From the NCBI GenBank assembly GCA_030592085.1, contig JAUUZV010000104.1:1-8399 (forward strand): a stretch of DNA of 8,399 nt, in the 5' to 3' direction. Both the position numbers and the translations under genes were made by a program. This document shows, in pieces, positions 1 to 6,340 of this stretch (its first letter is position 1; each line of letters begins with the position of its first letter). Below the pieces are notes generated by a model. The model had not been told where the DNA came from and did no database searches. It saw only the letters and a program-made list of their open reading frames with translations. This DNA is from Clostridia bacterium. GTDB taxonomy: Bacteria > Bacillota > Clostridia > DUPQ01.

Positions 1-1687
1 CTATAATAAAACGGCTTTCACTTAATTGAGCAACATAATCTATCATCCGTAGAGATATCATATTCTCTCCAATAAACTTTTGAACCATTTTATTGTATAT
101 ATCTTTATTATACTCTGTAATCAACCGGTTATAATTATTAATAGATAAGTAAATAACAGAAAAGTTTTTTCCATCACTTAAGCTATCATTCATTAATTCA
201 ACAAGCAAATTTTCATTAGCTAAATTGTTTTCATTATATACATTTAAATTAGCTTCTTCTCGTATCATTTTTATATTATCACTAATTACATGTAGATAAG
301 AATTTTCTTGATTTTTTTCTTTTGGTAATAATGTTACTAAAACAGATTTTGGAGTTAACATACCATTTGATGCTTTAAACCAGAAATTATAACTACATTC
401 ACCTTTTTTATCAATAATTTCCTCTACGTTAGTAGGTCTCTCATGATTTATTGTATATTTCAAAAACTCTTTTATATTTTTTCCTATACATTCTTGTATA
501 TTCATATTAACCCATGTAGCAAACTTCTTGTTAACAGCTTGAATTTTATTATTACTATCAATTATTAATGTAGCATCAGTCATTTGATCCATTACACTGT
601 CAATTCGAGCAATATGTCTTTTATTTTTTGTTAAATAATAGTGAATGAAAATAATAATTAAAACAATTAAACTATTAATAATAGAAATAATTGCAATAAT
701 CCAATTTTTATTTACTAAATTCGTAGTATTTAAAATTGTTAAAGTATTTGTATCAAAAGATGAAATGGTTAGCCAATAATAATCATCAGTAGCCTTTATG
801 GGATGAGTACTTTCATTAAAACTAATTTTTGAATAATAGTACATAATATTTTCAATCTCAATGGAACCATCTTTTTCTTTATTCTTAATAATTTCATTAT
901 ATAGTTTAGGTTCAATAATAGATAAGGTTTCTTGTTGATGTTCCTCAAACATAAATCCAAAAGTTTTTATTTCTTCTGCATCACTTAAATAATATCCTTC
1001 ACTATTAATAAGCATTGGCTTTTTGAAATAATCAGATTCTAACATCTCACTTTCTTCAAATATAGAAATAATATTCTGTCCTAAATAATTCATAATAATA
1101 ATACCCTGAAGTTGATTATTATAATATACAGGTGTGGCAAATCGTATCATTGGTTTATATGGTTCTTCTACTTCACCATTTTCAATATTTAAATCAAATG
1201 GAGACATATATACAGTTCCTTCTGGTAAGTTGATGGTTTCACTAAAATAATAACGATTAGATTTGTCTTGTAAATATTCTTGACTAACAATCATATCATC
1301 TACGTGATTATTAACACGTGCAATCTCCATTCCATCAACATTAATAAATCTTATTTGATCAAATTGTGGTCTGTTTATGCTTTTTCTCACAAACAATTTA
1401 TTTAACTCATTTAAGTTATCTGTTGATGGGTCTTCAAAATAATCATGTAAAATATAAGAATTACGAATGGTGAATAAGTCTGCAAAGGCTTCATCTATTA
1501 CGTCATTTATCATAAAATCAAAGATGTTATTTTTAAGTTGTTGTTCTGAATTAATAAAAGTTTTTACACTAGCAACTTCCATATTAACAACATAGTTCAT
1601 TCCAACAATACTAATTATTGCCAATGGAATAATAATTAATATAAATCGTAACCCTATAATTTTTATATCGTTCCAGCGTTTTTTCAT
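1..1687 (-). CDS. Membrane sensor: double sensory domain, PAS and degenerate GGDEF (partial, C-terminus off the window)
   Basis: The 5' end of a large signalling protein; 562 codons are visible and the frame is still open at the window edge. Seen in the translation: a basic start then a membrane segment (about residues 10-35); an extracytoplasmic sensory region (about 40-325); a second membrane segment (about 329-351); a PAS domain (about 360-475) containing ATLIIDSNNKIQAVNKKF; then a GGDEF-type domain (about 490 on). The sensory region carries IRFINVDGMEIARVN, LQDKSNRYYF, MSPFDLNIENG and PMIRFATPVYYNNQLQGIIIMNYLG, a pattern I associate with Cache-like double-sensor proteins. The GGDEF signature reads SESRF (556-560), and the metal-binding Asp positions of the usual LDxDxFK motif are Ser515 and Asn517, so cyclase activity is very unlikely. 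The inhibitory-site motif RxxD is intact (Arg547-Asp550) at the normal five-residue spacing. By family knowledge an EAL domain often follows; here that is only a guess. The ATG at 1687 has a GGGGAAAAAGGA ribosome binding site. Confidence 0.88.
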   Translation of the reverse strand, partial: MKKRWNDIKIIGLRFILIIIPLAIISIVGMNYVVNMEVASVKTFINSEQQLKNNIFDFMINDVIDEAFADLFTIRNSYILHDYFEDPSTDNLNELNKLFVRKSINRPQFDQIRFINVDGMEIARVNNHVDDMIVSQEYLQDKSNRYYFSETINLPEGTVYMSPFDLNIENGEVEEPYKPMIRFATPVYYNNQLQGIIIMNYLGQNIISIFEESEMLESDYFKKPMLINSEGYYLSDAEEIKTFGFMFEEHQQETLSIIEPKLYNEIIKNKEKDGSIEIENIMYYYSKISFNESTHPIKATDDYYWLTISSFDTNTLTILNTTNLVNKNWIIAIISIINSLIVLIIIFIHYYLTKNKRHIARIDSVMDQMTDATLIIDSNNKIQAVNKKFATWVNMNIQECIGKNIKEFLKYTINHERPTNVEEIIDKKGECSYNFWFKASNGMLTPKSVLVTLLPKEKNQENSYLHVISDNIKMIREEANLNVYNENNLANENLLVELMNDSLSDGKNFSVIYLSINNYNRLITEYNKDIYNKMVQKFIGENMISLRMIDYVAQLSESRFII

Positions 1688-1708
1688 TTCCTTTTTCCCC
1701 ACTGAAAT

Positions 1709-1717
1709 ATTATATCA
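1709..1717 (-). promoter_or_regulatory. Extended -10 promoter for the sensor gene
   Basis: On the minus strand this reads TGATATAAT, a perfect TGn-TATAAT extended -10. The -35 position 17 bases upstream (TTATAC) is weak, as is common for extended -10 promoters. It lies in the 33-base gap between the zinc-ribbon gene stop and the sensor ATG, predicting a leader of about 15 bases that just contains the ribosome binding site. The sensor can therefore probably be transcribed apart from the upstream three-gene unit, although no terminator separates them and read-through is likely. Confidence 0.55.
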
Positions 1718-1720
1718 TAA

Positions 1721-1999
1721 TTAATCTACTAGTATAATGGGCAATAATAGATTTTCAAAAAAGAGTGTTGTTGTAAATATTACTCCAAAAAACCAGGCAA
1801 AAGAGACACCAAATACAATTACAAATACGAATAGTATTATAGCTTGTATCACATTTACAAAGTAAAACCATGTGGGAACTTTTAGGGTTGCTTTGCAATT
1901 TTTACACTTTGCAAAGTTTTTATAACGATGATCCATTAATAAGAATTTTCTAAAAAATCCAATTTTATAATTACAACTAGGACACTCATGATTAATCAT
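1721..1999 (-). CDS. Small zinc-ribbon membrane protein, unknown function
   Basis: A 92-residue protein. The N-terminus has two Cys pairs, CPSC (Cys6, Cys9) and CKNC (Cys32, Cys35), separated by 22 residues, the arrangement of a small treble-clef or zinc ribbon. It is followed by a strongly hydrophobic region (about 44-90) that can form two membrane helices. The ATG at 1999 is preferred over one 12 codons upstream (2035) because TTTGGAGAT provides a ribosome binding site at correct spacing and the Cys motif then begins near the N-terminus, as in small CxxC...CxxC proteins of Bacillota. It overlaps the end of the epimerase gene by 8 bases, suggesting translational coupling. I do not recognise the family with certainty. 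A metal-binding cytoplasmic head on a membrane anchor could serve protein-protein contact, but no function can be assigned. Confidence 0.72.
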   Translation of the reverse strand: MINHECPSCNYKIGFFRKFLLMDHRYKNFAKCKNCKATLKVPTWFYFVNVIQAIILFVFVIVFGVSFAWFFGVIFTTTLFFENLLLPIILVD

Positions 2000-2963
2000 T
2001 TTTATCTCCAAAAAATGATTGATACCACTTAACAAAATGTGATATCCCCTCGTCTAGTGAAACCTTCGGACTATATCCAAGTATTTTTTTACTTATGGAG
2101 ATATCTGCATATGTATGTCTAACATCTCCTTTTTGCATTGGCAAATACTCGATAATTGCTTTTTTCTTCGTATGTTTTTCAATAGCTTTTATTAACTTAT
2201 TTACTGTTACTGGTTTATGATTTCCAAGGTTAAATATTTGATATGGAACAGGTTCATTTAAAGGATGATCCATGGCTTTTATAATACCATTTACTATATC
2301 TGTAATATATGTACTATCACGAAGCAATTCACCTTTTTCAAATACAGTTATTGCCTTTCCTTCTAAAATATTTTTTGTAAATTTATAATACGCCATATCT
2401 GGTCGCCCAAATGGACCATATACTGTGAAAAAACGCAATCCTGTAGTGGCTAATCCATGCATAACGCTATATGAATAGGCCAATACCTCATTAGCCTTTT
2501 TAGTTGCAGCATATAAGCTTACAGGTTGATCAGTCACACTATCAAGTTGGTTAAGTTCTAGATTGTTTCCATATACTGATGATGAAGATGCATATATGAA
2601 ATGAGCTATATGATGGGTCACACAAGCATTCATAACATTAAAAAATCCAGTGATATTTGATTGAATATATACATCTGGGTTTAAAAAGCTATATCTAACA
2701 CCTGCCTGAGCTGCTAAATGAATAACTTTATCAATTGCGTATGAGGAAAAAACTTGTTCACATACTAACTTTTCTGAAATGTCTCCTTTTATAAATATAA
2801 GAGTTTCATACTCTTCTAATAGTGATAATCTATAGTGTTTAAGAGAAACATCATAATAATCATTTAAATTATCAACACCGATAACTTGATGACCTTGTTC
2901 CAATAATTGTTTACTTACATGATAGCCTATAAACCCTGCTACCCCTGTTACTAATATATTCAT
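1992..2963 (-). CDS. UDP-glucuronate 4-epimerase (NAD-dependent, extended SDR family)
   Basis: Probably interconverts UDP-glucuronate and UDP-galacturonate in the cytoplasm, supplying galacturonic acid for polysaccharide. The 323-residue protein has the Rossmann NAD-binding motif GVAGFIG (7-13), Asp31 at the end of strand 2 for the adenosine ribose, SSSSVYG (126-132) and the catalytic YAATK (Tyr151, Lys155). The segment VDNLNDYYDVSLK (30-42) and the block GLRFFTVYGPFGRPDMA (175-191) are typical of UDP-glucuronate epimerases (LpsL, Cap1J, plant GAE) rather than GalE. Length fits the family, about 320-340. It starts at ATG 2963, overlapping the manC stop as ATGA, with AAAGGA eight bases upstream; co-translation is expected. 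One oddity is Ser217 in RDSTY (215-219), where relatives I recall have an aromatic residue. UDP-glucose 4-epimerase is the main alternative. Its substrate would need UDP-glucose dehydrogenase, which is not in the window. Confidence 0.9.
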   Translation of the reverse strand: MNILVTGVAGFIGYHVSKQLLEQGHQVIGVDNLNDYYDVSLKHYRLSLLEEYETLIFIKGDISEKLVCEQVFSSYAIDKVIHLAAQAGVRYSFLNPDVYIQSNITGFFNVMNACVTHHIAHFIYASSSSVYGNNLELNQLDSVTDQPVSLYAATKKANEVLAYSYSVMHGLATTGLRFFTVYGPFGRPDMAYYKFTKNILEGKAITVFEKGELLRDSTYITDIVNGIIKAMDHPLNEPVPYQIFNLGNHKPVTVNKLIKAIEKHTKKKAIIEYLPMQKGDVRHTYADISISKKILGYSPKVSLDEGISHFVKWYQSFFGDKND

Positions 2964-4012
2964 TTATTAAATCCTTTACTAATCTTTTTAACATTTTGTG
3001 CCTGATCTTTATGACATACTAAAATTCCATCTTCTGTTTCAATTATCACAATATTATCAATACCAATTACTCCAATTTTCTGGCTTTTACTAATAATCAT
3101 AGAGTTTTTAACATTTTCAACACACACATCACCACTTATATAATTACCATTATTATCACTTGGATATATGGTTGATAGTGATGCAAATGAACCTATATCA
3201 TTCCAATCAAATGTTCCTTTTATAGTATATACCTCTTTTAACTTTTCGAGTATTCCATAGTCAATTGAAATTGAGGGAGATTTTATAAAACACTCGTTAA
3301 TTATTTGTTTGCTTTCTTTTTCATTATTATTATTATAAATTTTCATTGCCAATTCATATACTTCTGGTAAGTGGATTTTATAACTTTCTAGTATTACTGA
3401 TGTTAAAAATATGAACATCCCACTATTCCATAAATGTTTTTTTGACTTAACATATTTAGAAGCCAATTCACTGTTAGGTTTTTCAACAAATGAATCCACT
3501 TTATATATTCCACTTTCTTTTTCTTCCCCAATTTTTATATATCCATAACCTGTTTCTGGATATAAAGGTAACATACCTATTGTCATGATTGCTTTATTTA
3601 TACTTGCAAATCTTATTGCATTTTTAAGTTGTTCTATAAATATTTTAGTATCACTTATTAAGTGATCAGATGGTAGCACTACCATTATAGCATCTTCATA
3701 TTTTTTTTGAATTATAGCTGCGGTAAAAGCCACACATGGTGCTGTGTTTTTAGAAACAGGTTCTACTATTATGTTTTCTTCTTTAATTAAAGGTAATTGT
3801 TCTTTTATGTGAGTAATATATAACTCATTGGTTGCAATATATATATCATCTATATCAATTAAAGGTAGTAGTCTATTTACTGTTAATTGAATTAGAGTTA
3901 ATTGATGATTTTCTAAAGTTAAAAACTGCTTAGGTTTATTTGGTTGTGAAAGAGGCCAGAAGCGTTCACCTTTTCCCCCTGCCATAATGATGGCTACAAC
4001 TTTATGTTTCAT
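2960..4012 (-). CDS. manC: Mannose-1-phosphate guanylyltransferase
   Basis: Makes GDP-mannose from mannose 1-phosphate and GTP in the cytoplasm, the donor for mannose or, after further steps, fucose and related sugars. The 350-residue protein has the nucleotide-binding signature GGKGERFWPLS...PKQFL (12-31), EPVSKNTAP (84-92), PSDH (114-117), PETGYGYI (152-159), FVEKP (175-179), WNSGMF (195-200) and FDWNDIG (268-274), all in family order. It is the single-domain form and lacks the C-terminal phosphomannose isomerase domain of longer ManC/AlgA proteins. I chose the ATG at 4012: AGGTGAT lies just upstream, and the predicted transcription start (near 4031) falls at or beyond the alternative GTG at 4033, which would add seven residues. 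It is the first gene of a three-gene unit and overlaps the epimerase by ATGA. Confidence 0.94.
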   Translation of the reverse strand: MKHKVVAIIMAGGKGERFWPLSQPNKPKQFLTLENHQLTLIQLTVNRLLPLIDIDDIYIATNELYITHIKEQLPLIKEENIIVEPVSKNTAPCVAFTAAIIQKKYEDAIMVVLPSDHLISDTKIFIEQLKNAIRFASINKAIMTIGMLPLYPETGYGYIKIGEEKESGIYKVDSFVEKPNSELASKYVKSKKHLWNSGMFIFLTSVILESYKIHLPEVYELAMKIYNNNNEKESKQIINECFIKSPSISIDYGILEKLKEVYTIKGTFDWNDIGSFASLSTIYPSDNNGNYISGDVCVENVKNSMIISKSQKIGVIGIDNIVIIETEDGILVCHKDQAQNVKKISKGFNK

Positions 4013-4037
4013 ATCATCACCTATTTCCTTCACTATA

Positions 4038-4066
4038 ATAGTACTCAGTATTTAGATATACTTCAA
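4038..4066 (-). promoter_or_regulatory. Promoter of the manC-epimerase-zinc ribbon unit
   Basis: On the minus strand, TTGAAG (4061-4066), a 17-base spacer and TACTAT (4038-4043) form a good vegetative promoter. The predicted start near 4031 gives a leader of about 19 bases containing the manC ribosome binding site. It lies directly downstream of the terminator at 4095-4129, which separates this unit from the upstream glycosyltransferase gene. Confidence 0.6.
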
Positions 4067-4094
4067 TCTTTTTTCATTATTTTCCTATTCACAG

Positions 4095-4129
4095 AAAAAG
4101 AGCACATCACCTCAGTAATTTATGCTCTT
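4095..4129 (-). terminator. Intrinsic terminator
   Basis: On the minus strand AAGAGCA (4123-4129) pairs perfectly with TGCTCTT (4098-4104). An inner helix of five pairs (ATTAC with GTGAT, one G-U) closes on a TGAG tetraloop. A run of five T ends the element. It should end transcripts from the glycosyltransferase gene at 4258-5199, or from any small RNA started at the candidate promoter near 4197-4224. The opposite strand also has a short T-run, so it could act both ways, but no plus-strand gene reads into it. Confidence 0.82.
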
Positions 4130-4148
4130 ATTTTTACTATTGATTTTT

Positions 4149-4200
4149 CTGTTATCCGCCACCCGTAAGTTCTATGTCTTATTTAACTTTCGGATTACAG
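4149..4200 (-). other. Dyad-symmetric element, candidate structured RNA
   Basis: On the minus strand CTGTAATCCG (4191-4200) pairs with CGGATAACAG (4149-4158) in nine pairs with one A-A mismatch. Inside, AAGTT pairs with AACTT around a 13-base loop, leaving the G-rich strand ACGGGTGG unpaired on one side only. The GC-containing stems stand out from the AT-rich surroundings. It lies between the glycosyltransferase stop and the terminator, so it could be a 3' untranslated structure, part of a small RNA, or a DNA operator. I do not match it to a known riboswitch class. Confidence 0.4.
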
Positions 4201-4224
4201 TATCAATGCTCTTTATGATGTCAA
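4197..4224 (-). promoter_or_regulatory. Possible promoter in the 4013-4257 gap
   Basis: A perfect TTGACA (4219-4224) stands 16 bases from TACTGT (4197-4202), which keeps the three most conserved -10 positions (T, A and final T). A start near 4190 followed by the terminator at 4095 would give an RNA of about 95 bases. The -10 is poor, and a start there would cut the left arm of the dyad at 4149-4200, so this site and a full-stem RNA are competing readings. Confidence 0.28.
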
Positions 4225-4257
4225 GAATGCTATCTATCTAATATGCCTCAAAAATAA

Positions 4258-5199
4258 TTATCCTTTAAAAATAGTCTTCATTCCCTTATACAACCACTTA
4301 TTAATAATAAATAGTGCTACTTTAAGTTTAGTGTTAATATAGTAAGCTTTCTTTTTTATAAAACTTTTATCAAGTTTCTCGCTATATAAATTACCAAAGT
4401 TTATTCCATATAAATAAAGTCTAGCTAAATAATCATTAACTAGCATTTGTAATAACTTGTTATTATTCTGTTTAAAAGCATCCTCTATTAATTGACAAAT
4501 TTTAAGAATATCGTGTCCATTTTGTGTCCTATCTTTACGTCTAGTTATTGAATTTGGATTTTTAGTAATAATGTAATAATGAAGATTTGTAAATTTAACT
4601 TTTTTAGCATAAAAAAGAGATAGCAAATCGAAGTATTGATCATCATGCAATAAACCATCTGGAAAAAATATCTTGTTTTTTGTTAAAAAGGTTCGCCTAT
4701 ATAATTTTGTTGTGATATTAATTAGATAATCTCTTCTAGTAAATTTTTCAACTAAATATTGTTCACCCGTTTTTATTTCATAAAGACTTGTATCATCTTT
4801 ATCAGGTGTTAACCACTTGCCTTTTTTATCTGATCTCCAACAAGACATAACAATATCAAGTTTATTCTTTTTCCCAACCTTATGCATAGCTTCAAGCCCT
4901 TGAGGTAAAATCCTATCATCTCCGTCAACAAAGGCTATATATTTACCTCTTGCCATTTTTAGTGCATTATTTTTTGCAATTGCGCATCCACTATTTGGTT
5001 GATCAATAACTTTTATTCGTTCATCTTTTTTTGCATACCTATTAATAATTGAAAACGAATTATCAGTACTTCCATCGTTAATCACTATAATTTCTAAGTT
5101 AGTTAACATCTGATTACAAATACTATCTAAACATGCAGCTATGTATTTAGAAACATTATATACGGGGACAATTACAGTAATATCTGGTTGTTTATTCAT
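4258..5199 (-). CDS. GT2-family glycosyltransferase
   Basis: Transfers an unidentified sugar from a nucleotide donor during polysaccharide assembly at the cytoplasmic face of the membrane. The 313-residue protein has a GT-A fold N-terminus: VIVPVYNVSKYIAACLDSI (9-27), NDGSTD (41-46), NSGCAIAKNNAL (69-80) and the metal-binding VDGDD (91-95), a variant of the usual VDSDD. HDDQYF (185-190) sits where relatives have the catalytic-base ED motif. The C-terminus is basic and amphipathic (about 285-313), suggesting membrane association. The ATG at 5199 has a strong AAGGAGAT ribosome binding site. It is followed by a terminator and is not overlapped by its neighbours, so it is probably transcribed alone. 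Donor and acceptor cannot be read from the sequence. Confidence 0.9.
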   Translation of the reverse strand: MNKQPDITVIVPVYNVSKYIAACLDSICNQMLTNLEIIVINDGSTDNSFSIINRYAKKDERIKVIDQPNSGCAIAKNNALKMARGKYIAFVDGDDRILPQGLEAMHKVGKKNKLDIVMSCWRSDKKGKWLTPDKDDTSLYEIKTGEQYLVEKFTRRDYLINITTKLYRRTFLTKNKIFFPDGLLHDDQYFDLLSLFYAKKVKFTNLHYYIITKNPNSITRRKDRTQNGHDILKICQLIEDAFKQNNNKLLQMLVNDYLARLYLYGINFGNLYSEKLDKSFIKKKAYYINTKLKVALFIINKWLYKGMKTIFKG

Positions 5200-5305
5200 T
5201 TATTAATCTCCTTAACACTCTACTCTGTTGCGATCTTTTTGTTTAGCATCATACATTTTATCAAATTTATAAATATCATTCACCAGCAAGTCTTTTTTCT
5301 TAATT

Positions 5306-5334
5306 ATTATACTTTTCCTTCTTTTATTTTACCA
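5306..5334 (-). promoter_or_regulatory. Candidate promoter region for the glycosyltransferase at 4258-5199
   Basis: Two -10-like sites lie on the minus strand: a perfect TATAAT (5306-5311) without a convincing -35 at 16-18 bases, and an extended -10 TGGTAAAAT (5326-5334). Either would give a leader of roughly 100-120 bases before the ATG at 5199. The AT-rich context makes chance matches likely. Confidence 0.35.
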
Positions 5335-5375
5335 CAATAATTTCATGCTTTTGCACTTTGAAAATAATTCTTTGA

Positions 5376-6212
5376 TTATTTACTTTTTTGTTTTTTTCTT
5401 AAAAAATGAATATATATAAAATTTCTCATTTTATTTGGTAATATCCTGACAATAATCCTTGTTATTATATTTCTCAAATACCGAAAAAACGAAATATGCT
5501 TTTCCTGTAGCAGTTTTTTTTCAAAATAAAGTTCATTTTTCACATATGATACTCCACCTCTTCTATGATATAAATTATCTCCTGCAGAAGCTAACACTAA
5601 ACATTGATTAATATTATAAAATTTAAACCCTTGTATTAACATTTTTGACCATAAATAATAATCTTCGAATCCTTCAATACTAGCATAACTACCAGCTTTA
5701 ATAACACTATCTTTTTTAAACATAACTGTCATATGATTCATAGGATTACGCTTTTTAGAATATTTTAATATTTCACTATTTTCACTAGGCACTTCTCTCA
5801 CATTATATACCTTATCAATATCTTCATGAAATTCTCCTATATATGAGCCAACAATATCACAATTTTTTTCTAGTAAAACATTGATTTGTTCCTCAAATCT
5901 ATTTGGCAACGAATAATCGTCAGCGTCCATTCTGGCAATAATATCATATTTACAAAGTTCAACCCCTTTGTTTAGTACAACTCCAAGTCCCTGATGTGTA
6001 TTAAAATATACAATTGTAAATAGATGCAAATGTTTCTTTTTATACTCATTTAAAAGTCTTTTTATACCATCCCTAATTCTACCGTCAACAACTATTAAAA
6101 TTTCATTTGGTAGGAGGGTTTGGTGTAATATACTATTAATAGCTCTTTTCACACACTTATAATTATTTTCAATGTATACAGGAATTAAAACTGTAAATTT
6201 GTGACTTGTCAT
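5376..6212 (-). CDS. GT2-family glycosyltransferase, AmsE-like
   Basis: A 278-residue glycosyltransferase resembling the amylovoran AmsE group found in many capsule loci. Motifs in order: LIPVY (9-13), VVDGRIRDG (41-49, where relatives usually have an EDGP-like sequence), RMDADDYSLPNRFEEQ (94-109) with the metal-binding DAD, DIVGSYIGEF (119-128), NPMNHMTVMFKK (156-167), EDYYLW (183-188) and RRGG further on. These blocks and the length fit the group well. The last 35 or so residues are basic and amphipathic, likely for membrane contact. The ATG at 6212 is preceded by GGAGGG at good spacing. The gene is separated by 176 bases from the next glycosyltransferase and has its own promoter, opposite the plus-strand unit. 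The sugar transferred is unknown. Confidence 0.9.
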   Translation of the reverse strand: MTSHKFTVLIPVYIENNYKCVKRAINSILHQTLLPNEILIVVDGRIRDGIKRLLNEYKKKHLHLFTIVYFNTHQGLGVVLNKGVELCKYDIIARMDADDYSLPNRFEEQINVLLEKNCDIVGSYIGEFHEDIDKVYNVREVPSENSEILKYSKKRNPMNHMTVMFKKDSVIKAGSYASIEGFEDYYLWSKMLIQGFKFYNINQCLVLASAGDNLYHRRGGVSYVKNELYFEKKLLQEKHISFFRYLRNIITRIIVRILPNKMRNFIYIHFLRKKQKSK

Positions 6213-6237
6213 ATAGGACTTCCCTCCAGTACTATTT

Positions 6238-6266
6238 ATTTTACATTATTATAAAAACAAATTCAA
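6238..6266 (-). promoter_or_regulatory. Promoter of the AmsE-like glycosyltransferase gene
   Basis: On the minus strand TTGAAT (6261-6266), a 17-base spacer and TAAAAT (6238-6243) predict a start near 6231. That gives a leader of about 19 bases that includes the GGAGGG ribosome binding site. It faces away from the plus-strand promoter at 6279-6307, with the two -35 hexamers only 12 bases apart. Confidence 0.55.
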
Positions 6267-6278
6267 TTTGCTATTTAA

Positions 6279-6307
6279 TTGATATTTTATATCCTCTAAT
6301 TTATAAT
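6279..6307 (+). promoter_or_regulatory. Promoter of the GlfT2-like and sulfotransferase-like genes
   Basis: TTGATA (6279-6284), an exact 17-base spacer and a perfect TATAAT (6302-6307) form the best promoter in the window. The predicted start near 6314 leaves a leader of about 27 bases with the AGGGGG ribosome binding site of the TTG start at 6341. Confidence 0.72.
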
Positions 6308-6340
6308 TATGTAATATAAGAAAATAACTAGGGGGAAATT

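Noticed and set aside
2000..2035. Longer zinc-ribbon protein starting at ATG 2035.
   Set aside because: It would overlap the epimerase by 44 bases without a ribosome binding site; the ATG at 1999 has GGAG at proper spacing.
2960..2962. TGA read as tryptophan (mycoplasma code).
   Set aside because: All tryptophans seen are TGG, no gene has an internal TGA, and the manC TGA forms a normal ATGA overlap with the next start.
4013..4033. GTG start for manC, adding seven residues.
   Set aside because: It lies at the predicted transcription start, and the ATG at 4012 has a better placed ribosome binding site and fits the family N-terminus.
4149..4165. JUMPstart/ops element, because GGCGG occurs upstream of a polysaccharide gene.
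   Set aside because: Only five bases agree with GGCGGTAGnnTG, and the RfaH system is proteobacterial.
4149..4200. T-box leader, because of GGGTGG beside a stem and a following terminator.
   Set aside because: The canonical GGGTGGnACC continuation is absent, there is no long specifier stem upstream, and the next gene is not an amino-acid or tRNA-synthetase gene.
4149..4200. Invertible promoter bounded by inverted repeats.
   Set aside because: Only 32 bases separate the arms, too little for a flipped promoter of the known kinds, and the arms are imperfect.
4095..4257. c-di-GMP riboswitch, suggested by the c-di-GMP-related sensor nearby.
   Set aside because: The conserved sequences of class I and class II c-di-GMP aptamers are not present.
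5362..5381. Terminator hairpin at the end of the AmsE-like gene (AAATAAT with ATTATTT).
   Set aside because: The stem is seven A-T pairs only, followed by a short T-run; too unstable to call.
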